Assembly (NCBI RefSeq): GCF_022549785.1
Contig: NZ_JAKZGO010000016.1
Span: 1-64,000, forward strand
DNA from: Belliella alkalica
GTDB lineage: Bacteria; Bacteroidota; Bacteroidia; Cytophagales; Cyclobacteriaceae
Length of the DNA: 64,000 nt
Direction of reading: 5' to 3'
The notes beneath the pieces are model-generated. The model saw nothing but the letters and a program-made list of their open reading frames with translations. It searched no databases and had not been told where the DNA came from. Numbering within the stretch: the first letter of the stretch is position 1; each line of letters begins with the position of its first letter. The translations under genes were made by a program, and so were the position numbers. Of the stretch, positions 54,390 through 63,064 are shown piece after piece.

Positions 54390-54519
54390 GTTATAATCTT
54401 ATAAGAGTATCCGCAATATTGCAATTTGTGTAGATTGTCAACAGTTTACAGTCCTCCGAATTTGAAATCATTCATTCAACATTCTATAGTTTGGTTTTAT
54501 GCAAGAAAGTGGAAGCACA

Positions 54520-54705
54520 TATAATCTTATATGATTATACACTACTTTGCCAGTAGATTTTAATTCTTGTATTAATGTTTAATTTAGATCAATATTTATC
54601 AATTAATAACTTGTGCGCCTCTGTTGGATCGAAATGAATCAAAGAGAACTGTCTGCTTAAATTACTGGTGTTATCCTGTAGATAAATCGTTAAAGCTTCA
54701 ATCAT
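54520..54705 (-). repeat. Decayed dispersed repeat, copy 2
   Basis: On the minus strand an ATG at 54705 opens 38 codons to 54589 containing YLQDNTSNLSRQFSLIHF and DPTEAHKLLID. After a stop and frameshift the tail resumes as TLIQELKSTGKVVYNHIR. Over 54533-54690 the nucleotide sequence is, by eye, about 80% the same as 23338-23510. The changes spare the protein pattern (RREFSFIHFNP against SRQFSLIHFDP), as expected if the ancestor was a gene. Confidence 0.7.
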
Positions 54706-55088
54706 GAAATTTTTAAAAAAATGTAAACTCCTACAGTCCATTTGATTGTGTGATTTTCAATCAATTTTTTTTCATAAATTAAAATAAATTAAAATAAAAA
54801 TAATTATATTTAAAAAATCAATTTAGGTTGTTCAATGAAAATATTTAGTTTTTGCTTTAAGAAGTCTCTAGATTAGAAGAACGCAACAATTAAATTTTCC
54901 TTTGCCAAAAGCTCTAAAAACATAAGATACAGCGGTTCCTTTTTTCATTTAATAGAAAATGGTTTTACCCATTTTTTCCCAGTCTGTGAAATTTTTTTGC
55001 AGGCTGATTTTTCTTTTGGTAAAAAGGCAAAAATCAAAGAATTTTTGAATAATTACTTCCCTCATTTTTAACAAATTCCAAATAAAAA

Positions 55089-55129
55089 AAAGACCAATGA
55101 ATGCAAAAAAAGTGCATCCATTGGTCTTT
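55089..55129 (-). terminator. Intrinsic terminator of the phosphate-locus operon
   Basis: A 17-bp stem with one mismatch (55089-55105 with 55113-55129) and 7-nt loop. On the minus strand it runs into a T tract (A-rich 55081-55090). It ends the sigma-FecR-SusC-SusD-phosphatase series. Confidence 0.85.
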
Positions 55130-55175
55130 AATTTACTTTATTTGTTTCAAGCTTGGCTCTAGGTCGTAAGCTAAT

Positions 55176-56117
55176 TTATTTCTCCAACAATCCAGAGAAA
55201 ATAGTAACTCCATTCTTATTGATGGCATCAAATTTTATCTGATTCGAATCTATTGAAAAGAGCATAAACCCTGCTTCGGAAGCTGTGAATTTCGTATATG
55301 GCAGCTTTGCACTTGGTGTCACTTCAGATCCTGATCCTGAAATAACCTGGTGGATCCCATCTTCTACCAAGTATTGCAAACTATGGTCATGACCGCTCAA
55401 AAACAAATCTACATTTAGCTCTTTAATATATTCTTTCAGTGATTTTCTGATGGCTACAGTATCATAATTTTCTACTCTACCTCCCGAATACATCGGATGA
55501 TGACCAACCACAATGATCCATTTCGCATCTTTTCCAGAAGTATTCACTTGTTCTTTCATCCATTTTTTCTGTTCCAAAGAGTCGGTTTTGGCTACATTGG
55601 GACCATAGGTCGGATTAGCATAAAACTGCGGGATCAAGCTATTGGTATCTATAAATAGCAGAAGCGCATGTTCTTGGGAATTCCGAATGGGAACTTTCTT
55701 TGAATAATACCTTGCCGGCATATTCCACCTTCTGGAAATAGATGAGTAAGCAACCTGGGCATCAGGGTCACCCAAATAATCATGGTTTCCCAAAATCGCA
55801 TACCAATCCAACTGGAAATGGTAGTTTTTGTACACATCTTCCAAAGTATGTTTCCAAAGGGGGTCGTGAATGCTCCTCACACCATTTGGGTAGAAGTTAT
55901 CACCTGTGGATATCAAGAATGATGGTTTGTGCTTTTTGATTTGGTTCAAAAGTTGGTCTGCCACATCTAGTTGATGGTCATCACCATTTCTTCCCCAATC
56001 GCCGATTGCTATGAACTTCACTGCTTTTGATTCAGGACTGATTTCCTGGCACAAAGCATTGGTAGTAAATAGCGTTAATATTGAAAAGACTGAAAATATC
56101 CAGCTATGAGCTTTCAT
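55176..56117 (-). CDS. Purple acid phosphatase-like (TRAP/ACP5 type) exported metallophosphatase
   Basis: 313 residues from ATG 56117, giving a signal peptide (SWIFSVFSILTLFTTNALCQ). Five metallophosphatase blocks are present in order: IGDWGRNGDD, STGDNFYPNGV, AILGNHDYLG, VVGHHPMYSGG and LSGHDHSLQY. GDNFY and GNHDY plus the Tyr ligand are the type 5 acid phosphatase pattern (Fe with a second metal). It should release phosphate from monoesters in the periplasm or at the surface. It starts 10 bp after susD, so it is in the SusCD operon and points to phosphorylated substrates. Confidence 0.9.
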   Translation of the reverse strand: MKAHSWIFSVFSILTLFTTNALCQEISPESKAVKFIAIGDWGRNGDDHQLDVADQLLNQIKKHKPSFLISTGDNFYPNGVRSIHDPLWKHTLEDVYKNYHFQLDWYAILGNHDYLGDPDAQVAYSSISRRWNMPARYYSKKVPIRNSQEHALLLFIDTNSLIPQFYANPTYGPNVAKTDSLEQKKWMKEQVNTSGKDAKWIIVVGHHPMYSGGRVENYDTVAIRKSLKEYIKELNVDLFLSGHDHSLQYLVEDGIHQVISGSGSEVTPSAKLPYTKFTASEAGFMLFSIDSNQIKFDAINKNGVTIFSGLLEK

Positions 56118-56127
56118 TCCTTTAATA

Positions 56128-57702
56128 TCAATAACCATCGTTTTGTACCAATTTAGGGTTGGAAGCCAATTCATTTTGAGGAATAGGGAACACCCTTCTA
56201 TAGACTTCGTTGTTTGTCTTTACTGGCAATCCAGTAGCAGCATCTCTTCCCCAAGTTGACTCCCATTTTCCAAATCGAATCAAATCATTTCTTCTCCAAG
56301 TTTCATAAGCCATTTCTCTACTTCTTTCTTCAAATAGTGTTTCCATATCTATGGATGTAAATGGCTCGGTATTTCTGATAGTTCTTACCTGATTGACCAA
56401 GCTTAATGCATTTTCACCACTTGGGTCTGTGCCACCTCTGAGGATTGCTTCTGCTTTGAGCAAAACAAAATCAGCATATCTGAAGAGGACAAAATCGTTT
56501 CTGGAATCCCTGCTGGAAGTCCATGTTGCATCTGGGGTATATTTGACGTTACGTGCTCCCTGGGCGATTTGCTGAGGACTTCTACCTCTATCGAAAGTTT
56601 CAATATTGACAAAAGCGATTTCTGGATCAAGATTAACATGGTAAGTACCATCCATCACCGGGCTACCGTCGAGATAATATTGTAATCCAGACAACCAAGT
56701 GTCTTGCCTCGTGTCATTTTCCTCCTCATAAAGGTAATAGAAGTCAGCCCATGTGCTTAGGCAATTTCCCACACTGATAGAAGTAGGAAGTCCATAATTC
56801 ACCCGCAAAAGAGGGTGTAGTGGGAACCTTCCCAATCTCATTCCATTTGCTCCGAAATTTTGGTCAAAAGGAACAGCAAAGATGATTTCTTTGATATGTG
56901 GGCCGTTGTCCACATCGAAGATTTTCATGAAGTTTTGTTCAAGATCAAAGGCTGAAGGAGCTCCATTTGCTTGCGCATTCAATATTTGGTTGATCGCTAC
57001 AATCGCCTCGTTATACATTGGTGTGCCTGTATATACTTCGGCGTTCATATAGAGCTTCGCCAATAGCGCTTGAGCCATCCAATATGTTGGTTTTCCATAA
57101 GTGCTCTGTGTATTGTCTTTGCTAAGATTTGGTATTGCTTCCAAGATTTCGTTTTCAATATACCTGAAAACATCAGCTCTTGGGCTTTGACTTGGCAACT
57201 CCACTACGCCATATTCTGGAGCGATGGGAATATCCCCAAAGTTATCCATGGCAAAGAAGTAGAATAGTGCTCTCATTGTTTTGATCTCTGCAATGGTTTT
57301 GTCTTTGAAAGGGCTTTCTGGAGCATTTGACAAAGCTTCCAAAATCTCTCCGCATAGACTTACACCTCTAAAACTCCACCACCAGATACTGCCTAAGAAT
57401 GGATGTGTTTCATCCCAAGTATGAAGATTAAGTTCCAAATATCTACCGCCATCATAGTAGTCAGCTCCCCGAGCTGTGAGCACAGCTTCATCGGTTGTAA
57501 GTTCTTGTGTGTAGAAATAGTCAAGTGCGATTGTGTTTCTCAGTTGGACGTAAACTGGTCCAGTCACTGAAGCAAACTCCAATTCTGTTCTTGGAAATAC
57601 ATCTGAAGTATAGCTTGAAGCAATAGGTACATCAAGGTCAGTACAACTGAAAGCCAACAGAAGTAAAGGAAGTATGTATTGAATTTTAATTGATTTTTTC
57701 AT
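56128..57702 (-). CDS. SusD/RagB family surface nutrient-binding lipoprotein
   Basis: 524 residues. Lipoprotein signal with lipobox LAFSC (Cys20). The TPR-based SusD fold shows the expected blocks: FYTQELTTDEAVLTARGADY, IWWWSFRGVSLCGEILEAL, KTMRALFYFFAMDNFGDIPI, YWMAQALLAKLYMNAEVYTG, RYADFVLLKAEAILRGGTDP and MAYETWRRNDLIRFGKW. It forms the lid on the SusC channel and binds the nutrient. It follows susC by 98 bp on the minus strand. Confidence 0.95.
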   Translation of the reverse strand: MKKSIKIQYILPLLLLAFSCTDLDVPIASSYTSDVFPRTELEFASVTGPVYVQLRNTIALDYFYTQELTTDEAVLTARGADYYDGGRYLELNLHTWDETHPFLGSIWWWSFRGVSLCGEILEALSNAPESPFKDKTIAEIKTMRALFYFFAMDNFGDIPIAPEYGVVELPSQSPRADVFRYIENEILEAIPNLSKDNTQSTYGKPTYWMAQALLAKLYMNAEVYTGTPMYNEAIVAINQILNAQANGAPSAFDLEQNFMKIFDVDNGPHIKEIIFAVPFDQNFGANGMRLGRFPLHPLLRVNYGLPTSISVGNCLSTWADFYYLYEEENDTRQDTWLSGLQYYLDGSPVMDGTYHVNLDPEIAFVNIETFDRGRSPQQIAQGARNVKYTPDATWTSSRDSRNDFVLFRYADFVLLKAEAILRGGTDPSGENALSLVNQVRTIRNTEPFTSIDMETLFEERSREMAYETWRRNDLIRFGKWESTWGRDAATGLPVKTNNEVYRRVFPIPQNELASNPKLVQNDGY

Positions 57703-57800
57703 CTCTTTATTATTTTCAGAGTTTATTTTTGCTTGACCTAACCATCATGATTTTCTCAATTCGGTTTTTCTGGTCAAGCTTGATTTCAATATTTTTCGTT

Positions 57801-60800
57801 TTAAAAGTCAAGAGTAAGTCCTAGAAGAAATCCCCTTGTTCTTGGATAGAAATTGTTGTTGTCAAATCCAGGAGTAAGTCCTCCTAAATTGACTTCAGGA
57901 TCGATTCCGGTGTACTTTGTTATTACAAACAGGTTTGTACCTGTCACATACACATTCAGATTCTTGATCTGATTTCCTCGGATTGGGAAGTTGTACGCCA
58001 AAGTTGCATTGTCCATTCTGAGGAATGAACCTGATTCCAAATATCTGTCAGAATAGAAGTTGTTATTTGTATCTGACATTGGTTCATCTTGAGCAGAAAG
58101 GGGGATGTTTCTCAAATACGCTTGGCTCGTAGCGCTGAGGACAGCTCTAGTTGAGTTTAGGATTTGGTTACCATACACACCTCGCATAAATACATTTAGA
58201 GACCAGTTTCCATAATTGAAAGTATTGCCGATTCCATAAGTGAATTTAGGCTGTGCATTTCCCATTAATCTGGCATCAGCCGGAGACCTTGGTGCGGCTG
58301 TAGTGCTGCCATCAGCTGTGTAGTAGGTGGACACACCATTTTCATTTCTTCCTGCAAATTCAAAAACATTGAATTGTCCAATAGGATAGCCTTCTTTGAT
58401 GATTTGGGTGAATACCCCTGTAACTCCTGCTCCAGAACCTGCTGCTGTGGCGATAGAGTCAAGCTGATACTCAAAGTTTGATAGCTTCTCTACCCTGTTT
58501 TTGTTGTGTGCAATATTTGCATTGATGTTCCATGAAAACTTCCCTCTTTCCACAGCTGTGGCTTGAATGGCAAATTCTACCCCTTTGTTGGAGATTTCAC
58601 CAACATTTGCTGTCATTGTAGAGTGAACAAATAGTGTTGTAGAGACAGGATAGAAGAAAATCAAATCTGAGGTATTTTTTTGATACACATCTATGCTACC
58701 TGCAATCTTGTCTTTGAACATGCCAAAGTCAAGTCCCAGATTGAGCATGGAGGTTTTTTCCCACTTCAAATCTGTATTGATGTTCGCTAGCGAACCCAAA
58801 GCCTGCTCGTAATTTCCATTGTTGTAATATGTACCTACTGTTCCATATCTGAATACTGACAAAAGCGGATCAAAGCCAAGTGAGTTTCCAGTCACTCCAT
58901 ATCCAGCTCTTAGTTTTAGATTTTGGACAAGTGATTGGTTTTTAAAGAATTCTTCTTCATGAATCAACCAGCCAACGGATGCTGCAGGAAAATTTCCCCA
59001 ACGATTGTTGACACTAAAAGCTGATGATCCATCTCTACGAAATGATGCTTGGAATAAATATTTGTCTAAAAATGAATAGTTTACCCTAGAATAGAAAGAG
59101 ATGATTCTCAATGGGATTTGCATAAAATTGCCATAGTCAACTCGGAGTGTATTTGTTCCCAAAGCCAAGTTGTCTGCTCCAGTTACATTTGAAACAAAGC
59201 CATTGTTTGTCGCTTGGAAGCCATCGTTATTCTCGTCATTTTGCCAAGAATATCCACCCAAGATTTTGAGTTCATGATTCATATTGCTTATTGGCGTGTA
59301 GTCGAAGAATGTTTCCAAAACCTTCCTGTTGTTTTGTACACTGAATCTTCTAGCCAAACCACCAACTTGTGAACCTGTATAGGAGGTCTGAAGATATCCA
59401 ATTGGTAGGATGGAAGCACTGTTTTGGTACAGTTTGCCTTCTGTTTTTTCCAGTTGGTATGAACCTGTAATGTTGACATTCAGATTTTTGGTAACGTCAA
59501 ACCTTGCACCCAGGTAACCCATCAGAGTATTCAATTGTCTTTCTTCCTGATTTTGCTCTATGATCGCCAGCGGATTGAAATAGTTCGAAGTATGGTCGAT
59601 TGTATTTTCCTTGAATGTACCATCTTCATTTCTTATAGTAACTGTAGGGAGGTAAGAGACCATTTGTCTGTATAGCTGATCATTTACAAGTTCTTGTTTC
59701 TCCAGTGAATTGGTTACTTGAAAATTCAATTTCAGCCTGTCATTGATACCTTTTTGCTCCAAAGAAAACTGTGCGATTACTCTTTCCCTTGATGTACCCA
59801 AGATGATACCTTCATTTTTGAAGTAGTTTAAGCTGGCATTGAAGGAAGCTCTTTCGGTTCCACCGCCATAGCTCAAAGTGTGGTTCTGACTCACTCCTTG
59901 GCGCATCACCACATCTTGCCAATTGGTATTTACAAATGTTGTGTCCCCATTTTCCAAGGTGTAATTGTTGTCATTTGGGAAAAGTTGCTGACCATTTTTG
60001 CTCAAATAGGATCTCAATTCGTCTCCCGTCATCATGCGGAGTTGGTTCGCTGCATTTTCAATACCTGCGTATGCATTGTAAGAGAATCCGTAATTAGGTT
60101 GTGCCCTTTTTGTGGTAACGATAATAACACCATTTGCAGCCCTACTACCATAGATCGCTGTTGCCGATGCATCTTTTAATACCTCAATGGAAACAATGTT
60201 ATCTGGAGCGACAAGGTTGATAGAAGCCCCAGGTACTCTATCAATCACATAAAATGGTTGTTGAGCTGCACCTTCTCTCAAAGTAGAAGCACCTCTAAGT
60301 ACGACCGAAGCGTTTGAATTTGGATTTCCATCTCTGGAAATTACCAAGCCCGGCACTTTTCCTTGTAGCAACTGGTCTGGATTTCCCAATACACCTCTAT
60401 TGAATTCCTTCGGTGAAACACTGCTAATCGAACTGGTCAACTTTTCCCAACTTACTTCACCGTAGCCAACTACCACTGCTTCACTTAGAAGGTTGTCTTT
60501 TGGCTGTAAAGCAATCGTCCAGTTGGATCGAGACGCTACATCAACTTCTACTTTTTCATATCCCAGCATTGAAAAAATAAGGATATCATTGTCTGCCAAT
60601 TCGGTAAAAGTAAAGTTTCCATCAAGATCTGTAACTTGTCCACGGTTTTTGCCTTTTACCAAAATATTCACTCCAAACAAAGGTTCATCAGTAAGGGCAT
60701 CTTTTACAGTACCAGTGATGTTTTTTATGATGCGCGGGTTTGAATTAACAGCTTTTGTTTGCTGCTCAGCGGCTTTGATCAAGTAGATGTCATTTCTTTT

Positions 60801-61109
60801 TTCAAGTACCAAACCATGTTCTCTAATCAGGTTTCTTAGAATTTCTTCTGAATTCTTACCTTCTAGTTTAGAAGCCGAACTCACTTTTCCCTTTAGTAAA
60901 CTTGTGTCATAAATCAGGTTAAGGTTGTTTTTTCTTTGAATAGTTTTCAAAAGATCGACAAGTGGAACTTCTGAGTTTGTGTTTTGTGCAATTTCCATCG
61001 GGATCCCTTGACCATGCAAAGGAATAGCTTGGCAACATAGACAGAATGCCATGCATCGGATAATCAAAGAGGTGAAAAGGATGTTTTTCCTCTTTTTAAA
61101 ATTTTTCAT
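57801..61109 (-). CDS. SusC/RagA family TonB-linked outer-membrane transporter with STN domain
   Basis: 1102 residues. Signal peptide, then an N-terminal STN domain (SEVPLVDLLKTIQRKNNLNL, about 47-115), which talks to the FecR anti-sigma factor upstream; a carboxypeptidase-like domain (ITGTVKDALTDEPLFGVNIL near 130); plug (EVLKDASATAIYGSRAANGV near 315); and the barrel ending in GLTLDF. The STN domain makes this a transducer: it senses substrate and switches on its own operon. With SusD it imports the nutrient, driven by TonB. Confidence 0.96.
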   Translation of the reverse strand: MKNFKKRKNILFTSLIIRCMAFCLCCQAIPLHGQGIPMEIAQNTNSEVPLVDLLKTIQRKNNLNLIYDTSLLKGKVSSASKLEGKNSEEILRNLIREHGLVLEKRNDIYLIKAAEQQTKAVNSNPRIIKNITGTVKDALTDEPLFGVNILVKGKNRGQVTDLDGNFTFTELADNDILIFSMLGYEKVEVDVASRSNWTIALQPKDNLLSEAVVVGYGEVSWEKLTSSISSVSPKEFNRGVLGNPDQLLQGKVPGLVISRDGNPNSNASVVLRGASTLREGAAQQPFYVIDRVPGASINLVAPDNIVSIEVLKDASATAIYGSRAANGVIIVTTKRAQPNYGFSYNAYAGIENAANQLRMMTGDELRSYLSKNGQQLFPNDNNYTLENGDTTFVNTNWQDVVMRQGVSQNHTLSYGGGTERASFNASLNYFKNEGIILGTSRERVIAQFSLEQKGINDRLKLNFQVTNSLEKQELVNDQLYRQMVSYLPTVTIRNEDGTFKENTIDHTSNYFNPLAIIEQNQEERQLNTLMGYLGARFDVTKNLNVNITGSYQLEKTEGKLYQNSASILPIGYLQTSYTGSQVGGLARRFSVQNNRKVLETFFDYTPISNMNHELKILGGYSWQNDENNDGFQATNNGFVSNVTGADNLALGTNTLRVDYGNFMQIPLRIISFYSRVNYSFLDKYLFQASFRRDGSSAFSVNNRWGNFPAASVGWLIHEEEFFKNQSLVQNLKLRAGYGVTGNSLGFDPLLSVFRYGTVGTYYNNGNYEQALGSLANINTDLKWEKTSMLNLGLDFGMFKDKIAGSIDVYQKNTSDLIFFYPVSTTLFVHSTMTANVGEISNKGVEFAIQATAVERGKFSWNINANIAHNKNRVEKLSNFEYQLDSIATAAGSGAGVTGVFTQIIKEGYPIGQFNVFEFAGRNENGVSTYYTADGSTTAAPRSPADARLMGNAQPKFTYGIGNTFNYGNWSLNVFMRGVYGNQILNSTRAVLSATSQAYLRNIPLSAQDEPMSDTNNNFYSDRYLESGSFLRMDNATLAYNFPIRGNQIKNLNVYVTGTNLFVITKYTGIDPEVNLGGLTPGFDNNNFYPRTRGFLLGLTLDF

Positions 61110-61174
61110 TAGTTTAGCGTTTAATTAGTGTGTAATAAGATGATTTGGAATAGTTTACTATTCAGCAATTCTTT

Positions 61175-61202
61175 CCCTATACCCGTTGGCCCGGGTGTAG
61201 GG
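61175..61202 (-). other. Hairpin between fecR and susC
   Basis: CCCTATACCCG (61175-61185) pairs with CGGGTGTAGGG (61192-61202), one wobble, immediately after the FecR stop on the minus strand. No T run follows, so it is probably not a full terminator. It could protect the upstream mRNA end or separate low fecR from high susC expression. Confidence 0.5.
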
Positions 61203-62135
61203 TTATTTGATTAAGTAGCTTCCTTTTCCAGTTTTGACAATAGATGATTGGTGGTTTTTTAATAATTCATTCAAGACGTTGATAATATCTTCATAGGCAA
61301 GTGAACTGTTTAGTGTGGCAGAAATTTTTATGTCCTTGTCCAATTCGCAAGTGATCGAAATTGGATAGTAGTTTGATAATATTTGTGAAATCTGCTTTGG
61401 GCTTTCATCCTCAAAAACCAATTGTTTGAATTGTAAATCATCGAAAGAAGAGGATTTTGAAGTCAAGAATGATTTGGTTGAATTGTCATAAGTCAATTGG
61501 TCAGCTTTTTCAAGAACTGCCAGTTCGCCTTCTTCATTGGACACAGACACAAGACCAGTAGCAACCGTAATTTTGGATTCGGTGATGTTTTTGAAGGACA
61601 TGATATCGAATGAAGTTCCAAGAACCTTTATATCCAGTGAGTTAGCTTGGACTGTGAATGGCGAATTTGGATTTTTTCTGACATCAAAAAATGCATTTCC
61701 CTCCAAGTCAACCAATCTTTCTTTTCCGAAATCTGATGAATAGCGAATTTTGGAATTTGGCTTTAGGAGTACTTTGCTGCTATCTGGCAAATAGATTTCC
61801 TTAAACTCCCCAAAGGCAGTCGAAGACTCCATCCATTTTTCTTCATTACCAAACTGTAACCAAAGCACAGTGATAACAAATAGCGGGATAAGTCCAGCCG
61901 CGACTTTCCAAATCCAATTTATTTTGTTTTTTTCCTGTTTGGAAGTAGGATCTTTTTCAATCTTACTCAGAAATTGCTGCTTCGCTTTCAATTTCACAAA
62001 ATCAAGATTTGGCAAATTGGAATTGTTCTCTTCGGCAATGTTGTCCAACCATCGCTCTACGAGTTTATTTTCTGCTTCCGAAGTCTTACCTTCTAGGTAT
62101 TGACTGATGAGTTTTTTGAGATTTGGGTTTTCCAA
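61203..62135 (-). CDS. FecR family anti-sigma factor
   Basis: 310 residues. An N-terminal cytoplasmic anti-sigma helix region (KKLISQYLEGKTSEAENKLV), one membrane span (VAAGLIPLFVITVLWLQFG, about 73-91) and a periplasmic FecR domain (FKEIYLPDSSKVLLKPNSKI and VDLEGNAFFDVRKNPNSPFT) ending with the STN-like part (DKDIKISATLNSSLAYEDII). It holds the ECF sigma factor until the SusC STN domain signals substrate. Between the sigma gene (95 bp) and susC. Confidence 0.95.
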   Translation of the reverse strand: MENPNLKKLISQYLEGKTSEAENKLVERWLDNIAEENNSNLPNLDFVKLKAKQQFLSKIEKDPTSKQEKNKINWIWKVAAGLIPLFVITVLWLQFGNEEKWMESSTAFGEFKEIYLPDSSKVLLKPNSKIRYSSDFGKERLVDLEGNAFFDVRKNPNSPFTVQANSLDIKVLGTSFDIMSFKNITESKITVATGLVSVSNEEGELAVLEKADQLTYDNSTKSFLTSKSSSFDDLQFKQLVFEDESPKQISQILSNYYPISITCELDKDIKISATLNSSLAYEDIINVLNELLKNHQSSIVKTGKGSYLIK

Positions 62136-62230
62136 TGTTCTTACGTTTGTAAGGAAGTACCATTTGGAATGAAAAATAACTATGCGAAAAAACGAATTAA
62201 CAATTAATTAGTATTGCAGCTAAATTGGTA

Positions 62231-62773
62231 TCAGGAAGTTAATATTTTGATAACACTCGGGTTGATTTTTTTGCTTGCAGAAGCAATTTGGTTGCGGACG
62301 GTTTGTTCTGATACGGTAAAAAGTTTTGAGATTTCTTTGACAGAGTAGCCTTTTATTTCATGAAGGATATACACTTCTTTTTCCTTTTTGGGTAGCTGAT
62401 CAAGTGTGTCGATGATTGATTGAAGCAATTCATCATGCAGAAGTTCTTTGATCGGGCTTTCTTCTTTTTCTGCAAGGTGATAGAGACTTTGAATGTGTTT
62501 TTTCTTGATTCCTTTGTCGCGGAAGATCTTCAGTATTTTCTTTTTGACGCAAGAATATAGAAACACATCAATACTGCTTGTAATGTTGAAATCTTTGTGT
62601 TTGTCCCAGATTTCCAAAAACAGTTCCTGTACAATATCCTCTGAGGCTTGATGATCCTCCAAAATTCTAAAGCTATAATTGACAAGCCCTTCCCAATAAG
62701 TGTCAAAAAGCACTTCAAAAGCCTTTCGATTCCCCTCTTGGATTTGCTTTATAAAATTAGCAGTTGTCTTCAT
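62231..62773 (-). CDS. ECF RNA polymerase sigma-70 factor (FecI-like, Bacteroidetes)
   Basis: 180 residues from ATG 62773 (an upstream start adds 16 doubtful residues). Sigma region 2: NRKAFEVLFDTYWEGLVNYS, RILEDHQASEDIVQELFLEI; region 4: LDQLPKKEKEVYILHEIKGY, SVKEISKLFTVSEQTVRNQI. It should direct RNA polymerase to the susC promoter on release by FecR. First gene of the locus, 291 bp from the divergent alkaline phosphatase. Confidence 0.94.
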   Translation of the reverse strand: MKTTANFIKQIQEGNRKAFEVLFDTYWEGLVNYSFRILEDHQASEDIVQELFLEIWDKHKDFNITSSIDVFLYSCVKKKILKIFRDKGIKKKHIQSLYHLAEKEESPIKELLHDELLQSIIDTLDQLPKKEKEVYILHEIKGYSVKEISKLFTVSEQTVRNQIASASKKINPSVIKILTS

Positions 62774-63064
62774 CACAAATTTAGAATACTCCAAATTTAG
62801 ATATTTATTGACCGTTAGCATCCAGCAGATCGTAAAGTCACGATTATTTCATATTGGATTAATATAGATTTAATTTTGATAGCCCGTAAATTCCCACCCA
62901 TGGTTTGTGTCCATACAAGCCATCACCAAAAACAATGGCCTTTATCCCATCGAACATTCCAACATTATCATTCTTAACATTTTGCTAATCGTCAAATCCC
63001 AAAATTTTATTAGATTGGGTTTACCTTCGATATTTATCATTCACATTTTACAAATATTTCACCA

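Larger units (their letters stand above)
54390..55175. other. Long gene-free gap with repeat copy 2 and a terminator
   Basis: 786 bases. Repeat copy 2 lies at 54520-54705; a strong terminator at 55089-55129 belongs to the phosphatase gene. Between them (54706-55088) the sequence is AT-rich with several homopolymer runs; no gene or RNA was recognised. Confidence 0.5.
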
